NCBI GenBank assembly: GCA_013397935.1 | Contig: VZRN01001114.1 | Coordinates: 909,507-973,506 of the forward strand | Direction of reading: 5' to 3' | Source: Dasyornis broadbenti | Taxonomy: Eukaryota; Chordata; Aves; Passeriformes; Dasyornithidae | Length of the DNA stretch: 64,000 bases | Part shown: piece by piece, positions 24,735 through 38,200 of the stretch | Numbering within the stretch: position 1 is the first letter of the stretch | Layout: every line of letters begins with the position of its first letter | The notes under the pieces: model-generated | Databases searched by the model: none | Told to the model about the DNA's origin: nothing | The model's input: only the letters and a program-made list of their open reading frames with translations | Program-made: the position numbers and the translations under genes

Positions 24735-25600
24735 CCAAGCCTGTTGTTCCAAGAATGGTTAGCTGTTGGGGTAGCCCAGAAAGCTCAGGAATTTATTCAG
24801 TCAGTTCTTGAAGACCTCCAAGGATAGCGATTGTGCAATCTCTTTGGGTAATTTGTTCCCCTGCTTGACTGGCCACATGGAAAAAGTTTCTCCTTATACT
24901 CCATTGAAAACCCACTTAATTTCATTGCTGTCTTCTCCCTGCCAGGTTTCCTGAGCTCTTTACCTTCAGAGCTCCCCCCACAGGGTCCCACCTACCCATT
25001 TCCTGACTGAACCAAAATCTGGTTTCTTACATCCTGGGATCTGTACCCAGCCATTCCCTCTCCTCACTCTGCTCAGGGTCTTCGAGCTCACTAGTTCATG
25101 GGCATTAAAATAGCAGTAGTTGATACTGCTTTTCACATTCCCAGCCATTTACTCCTTGTAAATGGCAGATCTAGCTTTGCATCATTCCTGGTAAGTCTAT
25201 TGAGTACCTCTGCCAAGAGGAGATCCCTGGTAGCACCCCATATTTTTGCTCTTCCAGAAAATGTTGGGAGATTGAAATATCCCATAAAGTCCAGAGTCTA
25301 TGATCCAAGAACTTTCTTGACTTGTTTAAAGAAGTCTTTGACCACTTTCTTACTCTCTTCAGGTGGTCTGTAACACAATCCTACCAAAATGGCATCTTTA
25401 CTCAGTTCTTTGACTCTGGCACACAAGCTCTCACCCAGCCCCATCATCCATACCATACAAAAGCTCCATATATTAAGACAGTTCCTTAACATGGAGAACA
25501 AGCCACACTCCTCTTCCCTGTCTCTTCTGAAGAGCATGTTGTCATAAGAGCCTACCCCACCACATCTGAATTATTCCAGGGATGCTGTAGCTTTTTTAAT
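24735..25600 (-). mobile_element. CR1 LINE with endonuclease joined to 3' end, RT missing
   Basis: Read on the minus strand from 25537 downward, the protein contains 'LFRRDREEE', 'ESLCARVKELSKDAILVG' and 'LCYRPPEE', then after a stop 'LDFMGYFNLP' (25264-25293), 'TRDLLLAEVL', and 'FGSVRKWVGGTLWGEL'. This is the order of the CR1 ORF2 apurinic-like endonuclease and the linker behind it. The usual GDFN catalytic-region motif reads GYFN. At about 24900-24930 the sequence passes directly into CR1 3' UTR blocks (reverse of 'aaggagaaactttttcc', 'ggccagtcaagcaggggaac', 'cttggaggtcttcaagaact'). The whole reverse transcriptase (roughly 1.5-2 kb) is therefore absent. Either one element lost its middle, or two fragments lie side by side in the same orientation. 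Confidence 0.85.
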
Positions 25601-26481
25601 ACATGCAGAGCTCTACTTCTTCCTGCTTCATCCCCAGGCTCTGTGCTTTGGTGTACCTATACACCAAAACCAGCTTTGGCCAGTAGTGATGATAAAATGT
25701 CAGAATTTTCAATTCTTAGGGCAGTAAGGAGAGAGGTCAGCAGAACTGCCACCTCAGCCTTTCAGAGGGCAAGCTTTGGCCTGCTTAGGAGACAGGTTGA
25801 GACAATGTTTTTTTTTTTTTCTTTTGTTCTTATGCAAAGATGCCCCTTCCTATGGAGCTCACAGAACTCATTGCATTACTGTCCTAAAGTGCCATCCATG
25901 TAGAGTAAGGGCATGTACCACCACATAGGAAGAACAAGGGAAAGGAAGGTGGACAAAGGTAAATATGATCCGTACACATGATTATGAAAAATATTAATCC
26001 ATTTCATTTTTTCTGATCTCAAAGAAGATGTTAATCTATGAGGATGAACCTGAATGAACTAAGAAGAAGAAGAAAATAGATGTCTTTTAAAGACCTAATA
26101 AAAATAATGTGAGTCTGTTGTCTATTTTGCACGTCTCAACTTATCATTTCAGTTATTAGAATGTAGAACCTGTGCATATTTCTAACATCACTGAAGCTAA
26201 ACACAGCATGAAGCAGACACTGAAGGAGGATGTCCACAGATGACCAAGGGGATTTTAGTAAAGTGACTGATTTATAGTGCCAGACAACACAGCATGGGCA
26301 GGCTGATGGAGTAAGACTTTCATCATTGTAGAAGTGCTTGAGGCATAAGTAGAATTATTCCCACTCTCTGATTAGAAAATTTGGGTCAATTGAACCTGAT
26401 TTTTTCCAATGCGGGAGTTGTTCAGTGTGACTTGTTTCTGTATCATCCAGCCCTATACATTAGAAAAAAGATTACCTGTAA
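25601..26481. other. No gene recognised; unique sequence
   Basis: Contains a T run at about 25808-25820. No domain or repeat family was recognised. Confidence 0.55.
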
Positions 26482-26492
26482 TTTTTTTTTTG

Positions 26493-26523
<31 letters not shown>

Positions 26524-26534
26524 TTGTTTTTCCT
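26482..26534 (+). repeat. (TTTTG)n simple repeat
   Basis: A T run (26482-26491) is followed by about six TTTTG units and another T run. On the minus strand it reads (CAAAA)n. It could be an extended poly(A) tail of a minus-strand retrocopy, but no element body is visible beside it. Confidence 0.92.
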
Positions 26535-29500
26535 TATTGATGCTAAATCTTTCTGACCAAGAAACACCAAGAAGTCAAAGGTCACTCAAGACATGGACAG
26601 AGTCCTCAGACAGATAGAACTGCTTTTCATGCAATTTATTGACAGTGAAAAGGAATGGAAGAGAGGTGAAGAGATGGCCCATAAAAAAAGGTTGTTCTAG
26701 ATTGTATCTGATCTGGAATTTCACATCTGGAAAGGTGGAAAGTCAAAAGGCTCAGTTTTGCCCTTTAGGTGTGGAAAAGTGAGTATGTTTTATAAATAAC
26801 ATGTCCTTTCACTTGAACAAAAAATAAAAGCATGCTGTACATAACATTCTTTCTCTGAATAGGTGACAGTGACATGGAGGCAGTAACATCTGAACTGAAG
26901 AGGGAGGTGAATCAAATTCTAACTCTTCTTACCTATCACAAAAGCTGCAACTAGAGAGGTATAAATCAATCCAGACAGAATAACAGCGCTTTTCCAAAAC
27001 GTAGGTATGTCCATGTTAGTGAATTAAAGATGGGAAAAAGGAACTACTGCTCATTTCTTGATCCTTTCAATTTTATTTGTAGGGTCTTAAGATTTTGGGT
27101 TAATTTGGTTCAGATTTTGGAATAAGTAATTTTCCTTTTTTTTTTCATTTAGCATTAGGTGTTCATTTTTCAGCCAGGCTAGAAGATGTAGTGACTGGGT
27201 TTTAATGAAGTGCTGTTGCTATTGCAGGTTTTTTGCAAAACAAGGATTTCAAGCTAACTGAAATGGTTTTGTTACTGTTTGAACTTCCATTTAGTTTCCC
27301 CTTTAACAACTTAAAGAGAAGGAAACTTTACTGAAAGCCTAAGAGCCATTTTAATTATTACTAATGACAGTAAACACTGCTTATACTTTCCAGCAATTCT
27401 CCAAAGAGCAAGGCAATGCCAGGCTTTTTTTTTTACTCATTATTTTAATAATATACATGAGCGTAGAAGAAAGTCCGCTAACATACAACTTGCATGTCAC
27501 ATAAAATCAAAAAGCGCAAATATAATTTTAAAAAGGAACATGACTAAAGAAAACGGGTTTATAGAGTGAAGTCCTCTAGGAAGTAATAGCAGTGATACCA
27601 GTCAAGTTCTATGTGAATAATTGTAACCTCTAGGGCAGATATCCAGACAATTTCAGTGGTTTATTGAATATGACTACAAAATGCATTTCTTTTCAGTTTT
27701 TTCAATGGTACAGATATCAGACAGATACACTTATCAGATACAGATTTTTTACTTGCCCATTTTATGTTTTTCAAAGGTGGTTTGGTTTCGTGAAAATTGC
27801 TTTTCTGTATTATTCCATAACATTCTATAACATTCTGTTTTTCAGGGATTCCTGGTCCTACTATCTAGGTCAGAAAGGTCCTGTTGGGGGCCCATCAGGC
27901 AGTCTGGTAATACCAGGCAGCTCTGCCCAGCCCACTGTCTTTTTTACTAACCCTGACTGGAGCTGGGACCAATAGAGAACAAAATCAGTCCAACACACAG
28001 ATCCAAGAGCCAACAAATCCAGGTCCAATAGCTCGTCACATGTTCTCTCCCACCTGGTATTCAAAGCATGGACTGTCATGAGTGAAACATGGCACATAAT
28101 CTCCCAGCCTCTGAAAGGCTGGATGAGCTTGTGATAAACCCATTAGATTCTGCAGGTCTCCCCTAGGGTTGTATTTACCATACAACGGGTCTTGAATGAC
28201 ATAATTCATTGAACCAAAATCTCACATTTTCTTGAGCCTTTGACATTATTATGTCCTTCTTCCCAGTCTTGAGAGGATTTCCCGATGGTGTTATTGATGT
28301 GACTATCATTAGAATTAACTGATCAAATATGGGCTGACAACAATTAACAATATTACTTACAGGTTATTTTAAGCTGCACATATTGTGTTGATAAATGAAG
28401 TACCCTTTAAAAGGAGACTTTCTGCATCTTTTATAGCTCTTTTGGGAGAAAGGAAAGTTCATCTTCTCCAGTCTGGTTCTGTAAGACAGACTGAGCACTG
28501 ATCTTGTGGGTGATCATGCCTGGGAGAATGTGAGAGTCAATTTCTCATCACACATGGCAGTTCAGCTACCCACGTGGATGTTTCAGCACCCATGATGGTG
28601 CAGAACCAAAAAAATTACTCACCTGTGATTTCTGTGGCCTTCTTCCGGTAGAGATTTACAGCATCTGATGGTGAGGCACATTTTAGCTATTCCTAATGGA
28701 CATAAACTACCCAAGCTTGAGTCCTTATATGTTCTGTTGGATAAATCAGTCTCAAATTCATCTTAGCTGTATTGAAAATTTGAAGTTTCACTGCTTTTTA
28801 AAGTCTACCGCATAAAAAAACCAATTTTACAGTGATTTATTTAAGACTCTTGCCTTGATTCACATGGGTAAGTCTCTGCATATTGATGGTGACTATCAGA
28901 GTGTTTTTTCAATAAGGCAAAATAAGTGAGAAAAAAATGGAGAAATTTCCTTCCAGTTAGGGTTTTGAAATTATATTCTTTCATGCCCATGCAAAGTTTC
29001 CAAAAATCTCACAACCAGTGTATTTTCTGCCTTTTTATTTCTTACATGCAATACACTGATGTAGGTGAGAAGAGAAATACTCCTGTTTTCATCTTGATTC
29101 TGTTTGGGCCTCTCTCTCCCTCCCCAGGAGGGCAGAAGAGATTGTTGAAGACAGCAGGACATCTTGTGACACAGCATACACAGCAAGGACACAAAGGTGC
29201 CTCAAGTGCTAAACTGCAGACACAGAGAAGGTATTGCCTGTCTGTATGACAGGCAGATTTCAGCTCAGAAAGCTACAAGCTGGGTTAGTTTGGTCTGCAA
29301 ATTCCACTGCTTGGAAAACTCCAGTTTGGCAGAGAGGTCTGGCACAAAGCTGGGACTGCTCCTTTCCTGGTCTGGGTCAGACAGGGCACAAGGTGAGAAG
29401 GGATGATGGTGCAGAGCTGCCCAGGGGTGTGCTGCCAAGCAGAGGTCCTTACGCGGTGGAGGGCTTCCTCAAATGCATGCTGTGGCAGCTCTTACCCTGC

Positions 29501-32117
29501 AGGACACACAGCAACTCAGGCACCTCCACTGTATGTTACAGAGCTGCAGGGAGGCCATGGCACTGTGCTGCAAATGGGTCAGGCATGGACAGACCATCAG
29601 GGAAAGAGGTGAGAGACAGGAGGATACCCCAAAATTAGCTTCAAGATGTGCCTGTCAGCTGAGAAAGTAAAGCACAGCAGATCACCGGCCCTATCCACCA
29701 TGCAACTCTTGCACCTTGAAATTGAGGTTAGGGCTCAAGAAAGGTTAATCAAATGCCAAAGGAGCTCACTGTGAACTTCTGACCAGATCAACTTTCCTGC
29801 TACTTTATAATCACAGCTCTACACTGCACACATGGCAGGACCTGGAGTGGTCATGGTTTTCCACATGTAGCCAGCTTTGGTGGCACTGAATTCCTCTGCA
29901 CAAGGTCCTCTGCCTGGTGCCTCAGGTCAACTGCCAGTACCACACAGAAACTGGAGCCCGTTGGATATGCCTGCTAAGCAACTCATTGCAGGAATCTGAC
30001 TTCTGGTGCCATGCCAGGAATCCTGTTGGCCCTGGGGCCATCATCACCTCTAGTAAGGGGGAAGAAGCAGGCTCCACAGACAAGCCTGCAGCCTGAACAC
30101 AGCACAGCGTGGGCTTGCATTCCTCCAGTACAGCTTGCATGGTGTGAGGACAGTGCCACTGGCAGGCCTGAGAGCTCCTGTCTGCTTCATCACAAAACAG
30201 CAATTAAGGCCAGCTTCAGCTCCAAACTCACAGTTCCTCTAGCTGCACTAAGTTGCAAGGGGGAAGCAGGAGGTGTATTGGGGCGGGAACCCAGTTCCTG
30301 CAGTCACCTCTGGAGCTGAAGGAACACTGTGAAATACAACATTGCCTTGTCTGCTGAAGGACCAACCTGGAATCTCTGAATGAGCTTTAAATGGATTAGT
30401 TACACCCCATCAAACTCCTGTGGGCATTTTATTATTCAGAATTAAAGTGACCTGATTTCAGCATAGCTTAATTCCACTTGTAATGCAGTTAAGCTAAATC
30501 TGAAGATGAAGGCTTTATTACAGCTGGTAAATCCTCTCTGCATCTCTGGTTAATTTGGATTAACTTTCTGAAGAGACCTTCCATGCCTGAACCCTGTTGG
30601 TGGTCGACTCAGTTATAGCATCTGTCACTCCTCTCTGCTGAGAGTGCCAGGAGAAAAACATGTGCCGAAACAGAGTGCTCCCGCACTGCAGGCTGAAGGA
30701 GCAGGAGAGGGTCAGCCTCAGAGACTACTCCCCATGCAAGACAACACTTAAAACCCTTCTCTCCAGAGCTTCATGGCCAGCTGCCTCCTTAGGCAGGTAC
30801 CACAGCATCTTGATGCCAGTGCAGCAACACAGGAGGGGACACTGCTTGCCTGGAACAGGAGATCCTGTCACTGCCACTGCTGTCAGAAACAAAAAAGTTC
30901 CTGCCCAAGGGGACTAAAGCTGCCCTGGCAGCATCTGGTTTTCTTAGCTGAGAGAGGAAGGGAAGGAGGTGCACCCATGTGTTCTCCTTTCCAAGGTGAA
31001 TGGCTTCAAGATGCTCTCGACTAGACTTCCCCACTTGCAGGGCTCCTTCTGCAGACTGCTGCTTCCCAAGTCCTTGCACAGGAGAGTTGATATTTCCTAA
31101 AGATGGTGAGTGTGATGGTCAAGGTGACAACTTTGTGTATCCGTGTGTATCCAGGGCTCAGCAGCTGAGTGGTCATTCCTAGCTTAGGAATAATGTATTA
31201 GGCTTCAGTCCCAGAGATCTGCCACAGCCACTGGGGTTTTCTGCCACTCCGGTGCGCACATATGTCTGTGCTTTCCAAAGTGACCAGAAAGGCTCTGGTT
31301 CTGCCTGAATCTGAACATTATTCACTCCATGAATATTTGTCTAAGATGTCTGGCTGTTAAGGCCAAATTCACTTCCTCTACAAATATTTGTGCAATGACC
31401 TACAACTACTGGCCAACATGCCTGCCAGCAGCCCATTAGATGACATCCCATTTTACAATTAACTATTATCATTTGATAACCTCTTGAGGTTAAGAATACA
31501 GATGTAAGATCTCCAAGATTTCTAATGGGAATACTTCATATCAGAAGTATGTTTCCCTTGAGGATGACATCACCACAGGGACACATATTTTAAATATTTT
31601 GGTCATCATATTTTGAAAGCTTCTTTGGAAATACAAAAGTGCTTTTTGAGCACTGCAAGTGCTTTTCTATTAGTCTCAAGTAAACATACTACCATTTAAC
31701 TCTTCAGAAAGCCTTGAGCAATAACACGTGTCCTGGGAAACAAAGCACTGTAGTGTAGCTAAAAAAAGAATATATTTGGTATATAGTGTTGATATTACCT
31801 GAAAATAGTTCTTTGCTGGATACTATGTCAACTCTTTTGTGATAAGGCAGTTCAAAAAGCACCTGAGCCACAATTGCGGAGCAGGTTCCTGACCATCTGG
31901 GGAGGTGAACACTAGTTTCAAATCCAGCAAATGGTCACTGTGCACAGTAGGCCATTAGCTAAACTGAAACCCTAAGCCTGAATCACTCCTACCTGCAGAG
32001 CTCTGGAGAAAGTTGTAAGTAGCTGTAATCTTACCTTTAGTTACAGACAGGGCTTTCACTAGCGCCTAGGTACTGAACCTAAATCACTGGCTATTAACTT
32101 CAGTAGGAAAAGGTTAC
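26535..32117. other. No gene recognised; unique sequence, locally less AT-rich
   Basis: About 5.6 kb with no recognised repeat or exon. The part from about 29.1 to 31.1 kb is visibly richer in G and C. It holds several overlapping open frames on both strands (longest 134 codons, 29234-29638, +), none with a known motif. That pattern fits reduced stop-codon density rather than a gene. A T run lies at 27424-27433. Confidence 0.5.
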
Positions 32118-32201
32118 GCATATGTGTGTATGCATATACATATATACAAATATGCATATATAAATATATATATTTGTTTGTGTGCATATCTATGTATATA
32201 A
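32118..32201. repeat. TA/TG-rich low-complexity tract
   Basis: Irregular alternating purine-pyrimidine sequence (tatgtgtg, catatacatatata, atatatatat) over about 84 bases. It is an imperfect (TA)n/(TG)n microsatellite. Confidence 0.85.
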
Positions 32202-35200
32202 CTTGGATATGCAGTTACATGGATCATTTATTAGTCGTTTTGCTTTTGGGTTTTTTTTCATTCTTTTTTCTTTTAATGTCTTCTCCACTTCTATTTCTGA
32301 CCTTCTTTATGTCTCAGATTATGCACCTTAGGAAAACAGACTATGAAATGAGCAGTATTTACTATACTTTCAACTGCTGAAGTCTCCTTTCACTCGTAAA
32401 TATAACCAAATTTCAATGTATTTAAGGATGTTATCCTACTGAGGAAGAGTAGAGTGCATGGAGGCAATGCATCTTAAAGAGTCACCTTTCTGATTTGGGG
32501 GACTGAAACTGATTTAAGTAATGCACCTGGGGACACGAAAAGGAAAATTCAGATTCCTGCCCCCTCTCTTTTGGCAGAAGAAGCAGGACCCAATTCAGTT
32601 TAGGCCCTCCTACAGTGACTTTTGCAAGGGCCAACTATATTCCACCATCAAGGCCATTACCTAGGGGGTCTTCACTATAGGATGGTATTATTAAATGCAT
32701 TTTAATTACCTGAAGCTTTTCTTGTAGCTGATGAACAGGTCAATTACTGCTCAAGGAGGTTTTCTTACTTCCCATATTCATACTAGATTTATTACAAATC
32801 CAAGTTCATGAAACATTACACTGTCATTCAAAAGGTAGCCATGAAAGAATTAGTATTACTTTTATAAACACTCATTTACTTATTAATTTGACAATATGAT
32901 ATGCAAAATCATCCAAATGACATCCCAGGGACAATATTCAAATTAAAAATTAATATTTAAATCTTCATTAAATAAAATAAGACTGGTTTAATATCCACCC
33001 CTTAAATGTTTTTTGAAGGCAGCACCCTAAAATTGCTTCTGTTCTCAAAGACTACAGAGAACTCCTAATAATTTGATAGACAATCCCTAAAGACCTGCTA
33101 AATAGGGATGATGATAGGTAGTCATCATTTTAAAAATTTATTTTACTTGAAATCTTAGTGTAGAATTAACATTTTTTATCTTAGTGCCGTAGTTTGAAAG
33201 CCCATGGTATATTTGAAAACACGGATAATTTATCTGAAGCTTTAAGAAGGAAAACATACTCAGTTCTGCTTTTAACAAACTTGTGTATATAGATGTGTCT
33301 ATTTATACTGTGAGACATATTAATTACATTAATTTTTAAAAGAGTTGTTAAGGGAGGCTGTGGCTCACTTCCAACAGTTCAGACAGCCAACAGTTTGGAT
33401 GCTTCAATAATGCACGTGGGGCACCTGTTCCTCCTTCCACATGTGCCCAGAATCAGACTTGGCACAACTGGAAGGCAGACTTTGAAAACGCAAATTGCAT
33501 CGTGTTCACATGAAAACAAAATACCTGTTCTTTTAAAAATGACAGTCAAAAAGCTGTCAGCTAGACTTCTACCGAAAAATGGTCCATTCATTTTACAGCT
33601 TTTTGGGAAATCTGGACATAGGCTTCCGCTTAGTCTTTCTAGAACGGTTACAAAAAACCAGATGTGCTTTCTGGACAGAAAAGCTGAGACAGAGGAAATA
33701 TACATCTATCATATGGGATTTACATTTTATATTGCTGTAGAACTGTCCCCTTGGCTGTCTTTCTTGTCCTGCAAGATAATGATCTTTTTGGTAGGGGTAG
33801 CCTGCAATTCTGATTTCAGTGAAACACCTCCCAAAATAAAGCATATAGAGAATGGGACAAACACTCCCTCTGTTTTTCTCTCTCATACTCCAGTCTCATT
33901 CTATTTAGGCTTTTATACCACACTTACCAATTGAATTTTTCAGTACATCAGCCTGATTGCAGACTGGGACAAAAGGAAGTAGAAGACAATCTGATCCTAT
34001 TAGGCAACATGGCTCCTGCCTGCACCTCTTCATCATGTTAAATATGATAACAACACCACTGCTAAGATTGCATTAGGCCTGTTACTCAGAAAAATACCAT
34101 CACTACCCATAACAAACAAGCAATTTGATGCAGAAATATTGTATTATAAAATTTGCCTAAGATACAGAGATTGTGCTAGCATGGCTACCACAAATCAATC
34201 TTTTTAATATGTGTGTTCTTACCAAAGTAAGAAAAGAGAAAAAGAGATTGGCAGGAACTGAGCTTTCAGTTGATAGACACATGAAAGTGTATAAAATACA
34301 CATTTTCTGGCCTAACAGCCCATGAGAGAATGTTACCCCAAGAAGAAATGAGGAAATATTTGAAAAACACAGTGAAGCTCACAGAGTGATACCAAATTAA
34401 ATAGATTTCATTTTTAGTTTTTGATATCACTAGACAATGGACTTCACAAATCACTAACACACACTGATTCTAACGTGACCTAAAAATTACAGAAACATAG
34501 GAGAAGGAATAAAACTCCCCCAAATTCAGTTTAAAAGTACAGATGTCTTTGTTTTTTCACTGGCAACTTCAACTCTATTGCCTTTGGACATTTTATTTTT
34601 AAGAAACATCTGTCCAATTTGGATCTGTCATACTGCAACTGTGATTAGTTAGAGATGTTACAAAAAGTGAAGTTACTTATGCAAGTCAAGTCTACAGAGT
34701 TAGTATATCATGAACACAAACTAATGAACTTCCTGAAAACAACAATTTGAATTTCTCTGTTGTCCTTTTACCCATGGACCCCAAACAACCTGAAAAGCAT
34801 TATTTAATTACATATTGCTCAACCTAGAGACAGGATATACACCAAAAATTCACTAAGTCTCCTCTGAGATGGAAAACAGCACATATTCAGAAGAAAAGAA
34901 ATGCCATAACTTAGGAGGATGTGAAAAGTCAGTGAAAATTCAAGAGCACATAAGTAAGGAGCTTTAAATTATTTATATCTGACGGAGGTATCGTCTTTAA
35001 CAATGAAGCTTTTTGTGTCCTAATCCATGATGCTTACAAGCACTGGTGGATAGTGGGGGTTTTTTTCCCCTAAAATATGGCAATGGAAACTGTTCTGTTT
35101 CAAATCTCATTTATGAGAACTTTGAGACAAATTTTAGATCTGGACAAAATTTTTTAGACAAATAGTTTACTCACCAAAAAATGAAGGACAACTGAAGCTG

Positions 35201-38200
35201 TTTGAAAGTTTGGATTGAATTCAGCAAATTGTTTCAGCTAAACAATGTGGGGGAGGAAAGTGGAATTCTAAAAATGTGAAACATTCTGTTCTGACATTAT
35301 CAAAATTACAAAATTCCTCCTTTATTTTCTTCTTTTTAGTTAAAGCATTAGAAAAAGTGGGCAATACAACCAAAAAGGAAGAAAAGAGTGACACACCACA
35401 AGAAAAACCTGGAGTGTGTCACACTTGGAAGCTTTTCAGTCTGACTATTCCCAGTTTGTGCAAGAAAGCCTCCAAACAAGAACGAGCGTTACCACAGAGG
35501 ATAAGGATACGTGCACATCCCACATATTTCTCCTGTGAGTTAGAGCAAAGATGCACCAGTTGAAAGTTGGAAAATGCTATTAGTAACGTCTACCAATCTG
35601 ATCTCTCTGCTCATATTACATAATGTGTTTGATGAAGAGCAATTGAGATGGCTTTTCATGAAGTCTTTTTGACCGAACAATTTTTGCACAGGTCATCTTC
35701 TGCCTTTTAGCGGTTTAAAATATTGATCAGATAAAACGATCTGTACTCCTGAATTTACCACTCATTTTAGACAAATGCTTCTCTTCAGCAGACTACTGTT
35801 GCCTGGAACTGACAAGTGCAGGACAAAGTTAAACCTGCCTTACCTGCTCACAGGAGGACTGTCTCACAGCCAAGAGACACTATCTAGTGACTGAGAAACC
35901 AACTTTAAGCAATGAATTTCCCAATTGGCAAAGGACTGAGATGTAACTTCTTTGAACTCTGGAACACCCCTTGAATATAGTACACACTACTTAAAATGAT
36001 GGCACTATGGCACATGTTGGACCAGTATTCACTTGAACTTGTACAAAGAGCCACCAGAAAACAGCCTGCTCAATAATAGCAGGGGGCAGAGTCCTTACTC
36101 AAAAGCATGAGTGATGCTCAAAGGTCTCATGTATCGTTCCTTCTACTGTAGGAAGCTGGCGGAGACACAAAAGATTAGAATACCTACAAAGATGCACATT
36201 TCAGGGATCTGCTGGAGGCTCTGGCCCATTTCTTGACGGATATTTAAGCCTGAACTCAGGGGTACATTGAACCATCACCCACAACACAAACTGCCAGGAC
36301 CCAGAAGTTCACCTCGGGCTTCAAAATCTCTGGAGTCTCACCCCAACCTGTTGTTGCTCATGAAGTCTGGACAGATTGGGCAGCCTTCAACTAACTACTG
36401 GCAGAAATCTCAGGCTCAGCTGTGCTGGGGCTCTTTGGCTTCCCTTGCCCTCTAATAGCTCATTAAGCTCTCTTGCGAGGGAAGGTCCTGGCATCCAGAG
36501 CTGCAGCTACTAAACTCCATCTACTGTCATCTGCATACAATTTGTTGTGTGGAGCTGAGGCACCACACTGTTGTGAAGGGAAAAAGTGATGTGGAAGAAT
36601 GAAAAACACTCACTCGTACACCATCCAAACCTTGTTTTTATATTTTCATAGGTTTGTTCACTTTTGCAGTGAACAGAAAATGGGAGTGGAGAAACCTTTG
36701 AATCTGCATATGGCAAAATCATATGCATCATGCAGCCTATGATGCACCTCGCCATTGATGTGAATTTGGCTCAGGTTAGCACTGGCTACATATAGACTCA
36801 TGTCAGGGAGCAACTTGTCTCAGCTGTGCTTGTTCAGCTGTTGATTTCTGGTTAGAGGGTCTTCTCAGGGCCCAGAAGTTGTTTTCCAACATCATTGTGT
36901 GTCTTGCCTTTGGCAGTTTTGGGTGTTAATTCTCTCTTGCCTATAGATTAAAACTACCCATTTTCCTGCCTGCTTCTACAGAAGTGACCCAACCACCTCA
37001 TGTTTCAGTGTGCTTTTCTTTACCCCATTCCCACTTATGGGGAAAAAAACCCCAAAAAACAACAACTTTAAAAATCCTATGGTAGAATCTTTTTTGGAGT
37101 GTAAAAAGTTTTCCATCTACTGTCCCTTGTCCCTCTCAAGTCTGCCAGGTGATCTACTCACAAGAGCACTGTCTCATCTGATTCATCCAGGTTAGCAAAC
37201 ATTACTACTCCTTAAGTATTTCAGGTAACCTGGCTGATTTGGACCGGCACAGGTTAGAAAACATACTAAAGCAGCTCCACCAGCAAACCCAATGGATCAG
37301 CAGTGCCTGTAGGAAAAGGGTGATGAGCAGGCACAGTTGGAAGAGGAAGCAAGCAGGAGGTGGCCGTCCCTTCTGCCCACCAGGCTGAGTTTCATTTCTG
37401 AGATCCATCCTCAGGAGCAGTAAAACTTCTTAGACCAGGAAAAGTTTAGAGCTGTGAGCCAGAAGGAAAGCAACTCTGCACTCAAGTTTAAAAAACCTAC
37501 TTTGGAGAAATGCCACTAGGCAGCATCTCTTACATGAACACAATATTAACAGCTCAATCCTTATATAACTAAAAGAGATAAAATACAGGGAAAAGGAATG
37601 AAAAAGAATCTGAAGTTAAAAAGGAAACCTGAATTATGAATTTCACCATTATTTTTTATTCAAGTCAGAAAATCAAGTCTACTTTTTAATAAGAGAAAGT
37701 GTATTTTTCCTTTATCTTTGTGGGAGACAGTCATTAAAGCAAGGATAAAAGAGAGAATTCGTAGTCTTTCCCATTTCCAGAGCCCTGTTCTAACTCAGTC
37801 ATTAAGCCAGAACAGTAGTGTAATCACACCTAAACATGATCAGTTATCTTTAGTCCTTTTCTTTTAATATATGTTCGATTTTATAAAGTGCTGTGGAAGA
37901 GGAAATTGAGATTACACTACTTAGAGAAGTTCTGAGAATACTGGAAATTGTTGATGGAATAAACCGCAATAAGAGGTCATCTTTCCTTCATTTCAAAGCA
38001 TGTGATCCTTAATTTGGCTCATGCTGAGAGATGTTTTCTTCATGGGGCCTTCTGTCTCTTCCCCTTTGGCAAGCAATGGAAGAAGATGATATAAGAGAAA
38101 CTGGTCCAAATTCAAACACATACAATCTCAACTTTAATTCATGTTTGGAAGGAGAAGTTTTTTCAATTATATAAATAAATAACAACCTTTACAAAATATT

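Noticed and set aside
26482..26534. (TTTTG)n as the tail of a minus-strand processed pseudogene
   Set aside because: No gene-like or LINE/SINE body was recognised on the adjoining side.
29234..29638. Overlapping open frames in a GC-richer patch
   Set aside because: Several frames are open on both strands at once, which reflects low stop density. No motif was recognised.
33395..33934. 179-codon + strand open frame
   Set aside because: This length is near the chance maximum for a window this size. Two antisense frames overlap it and no domain or splice context is visible.
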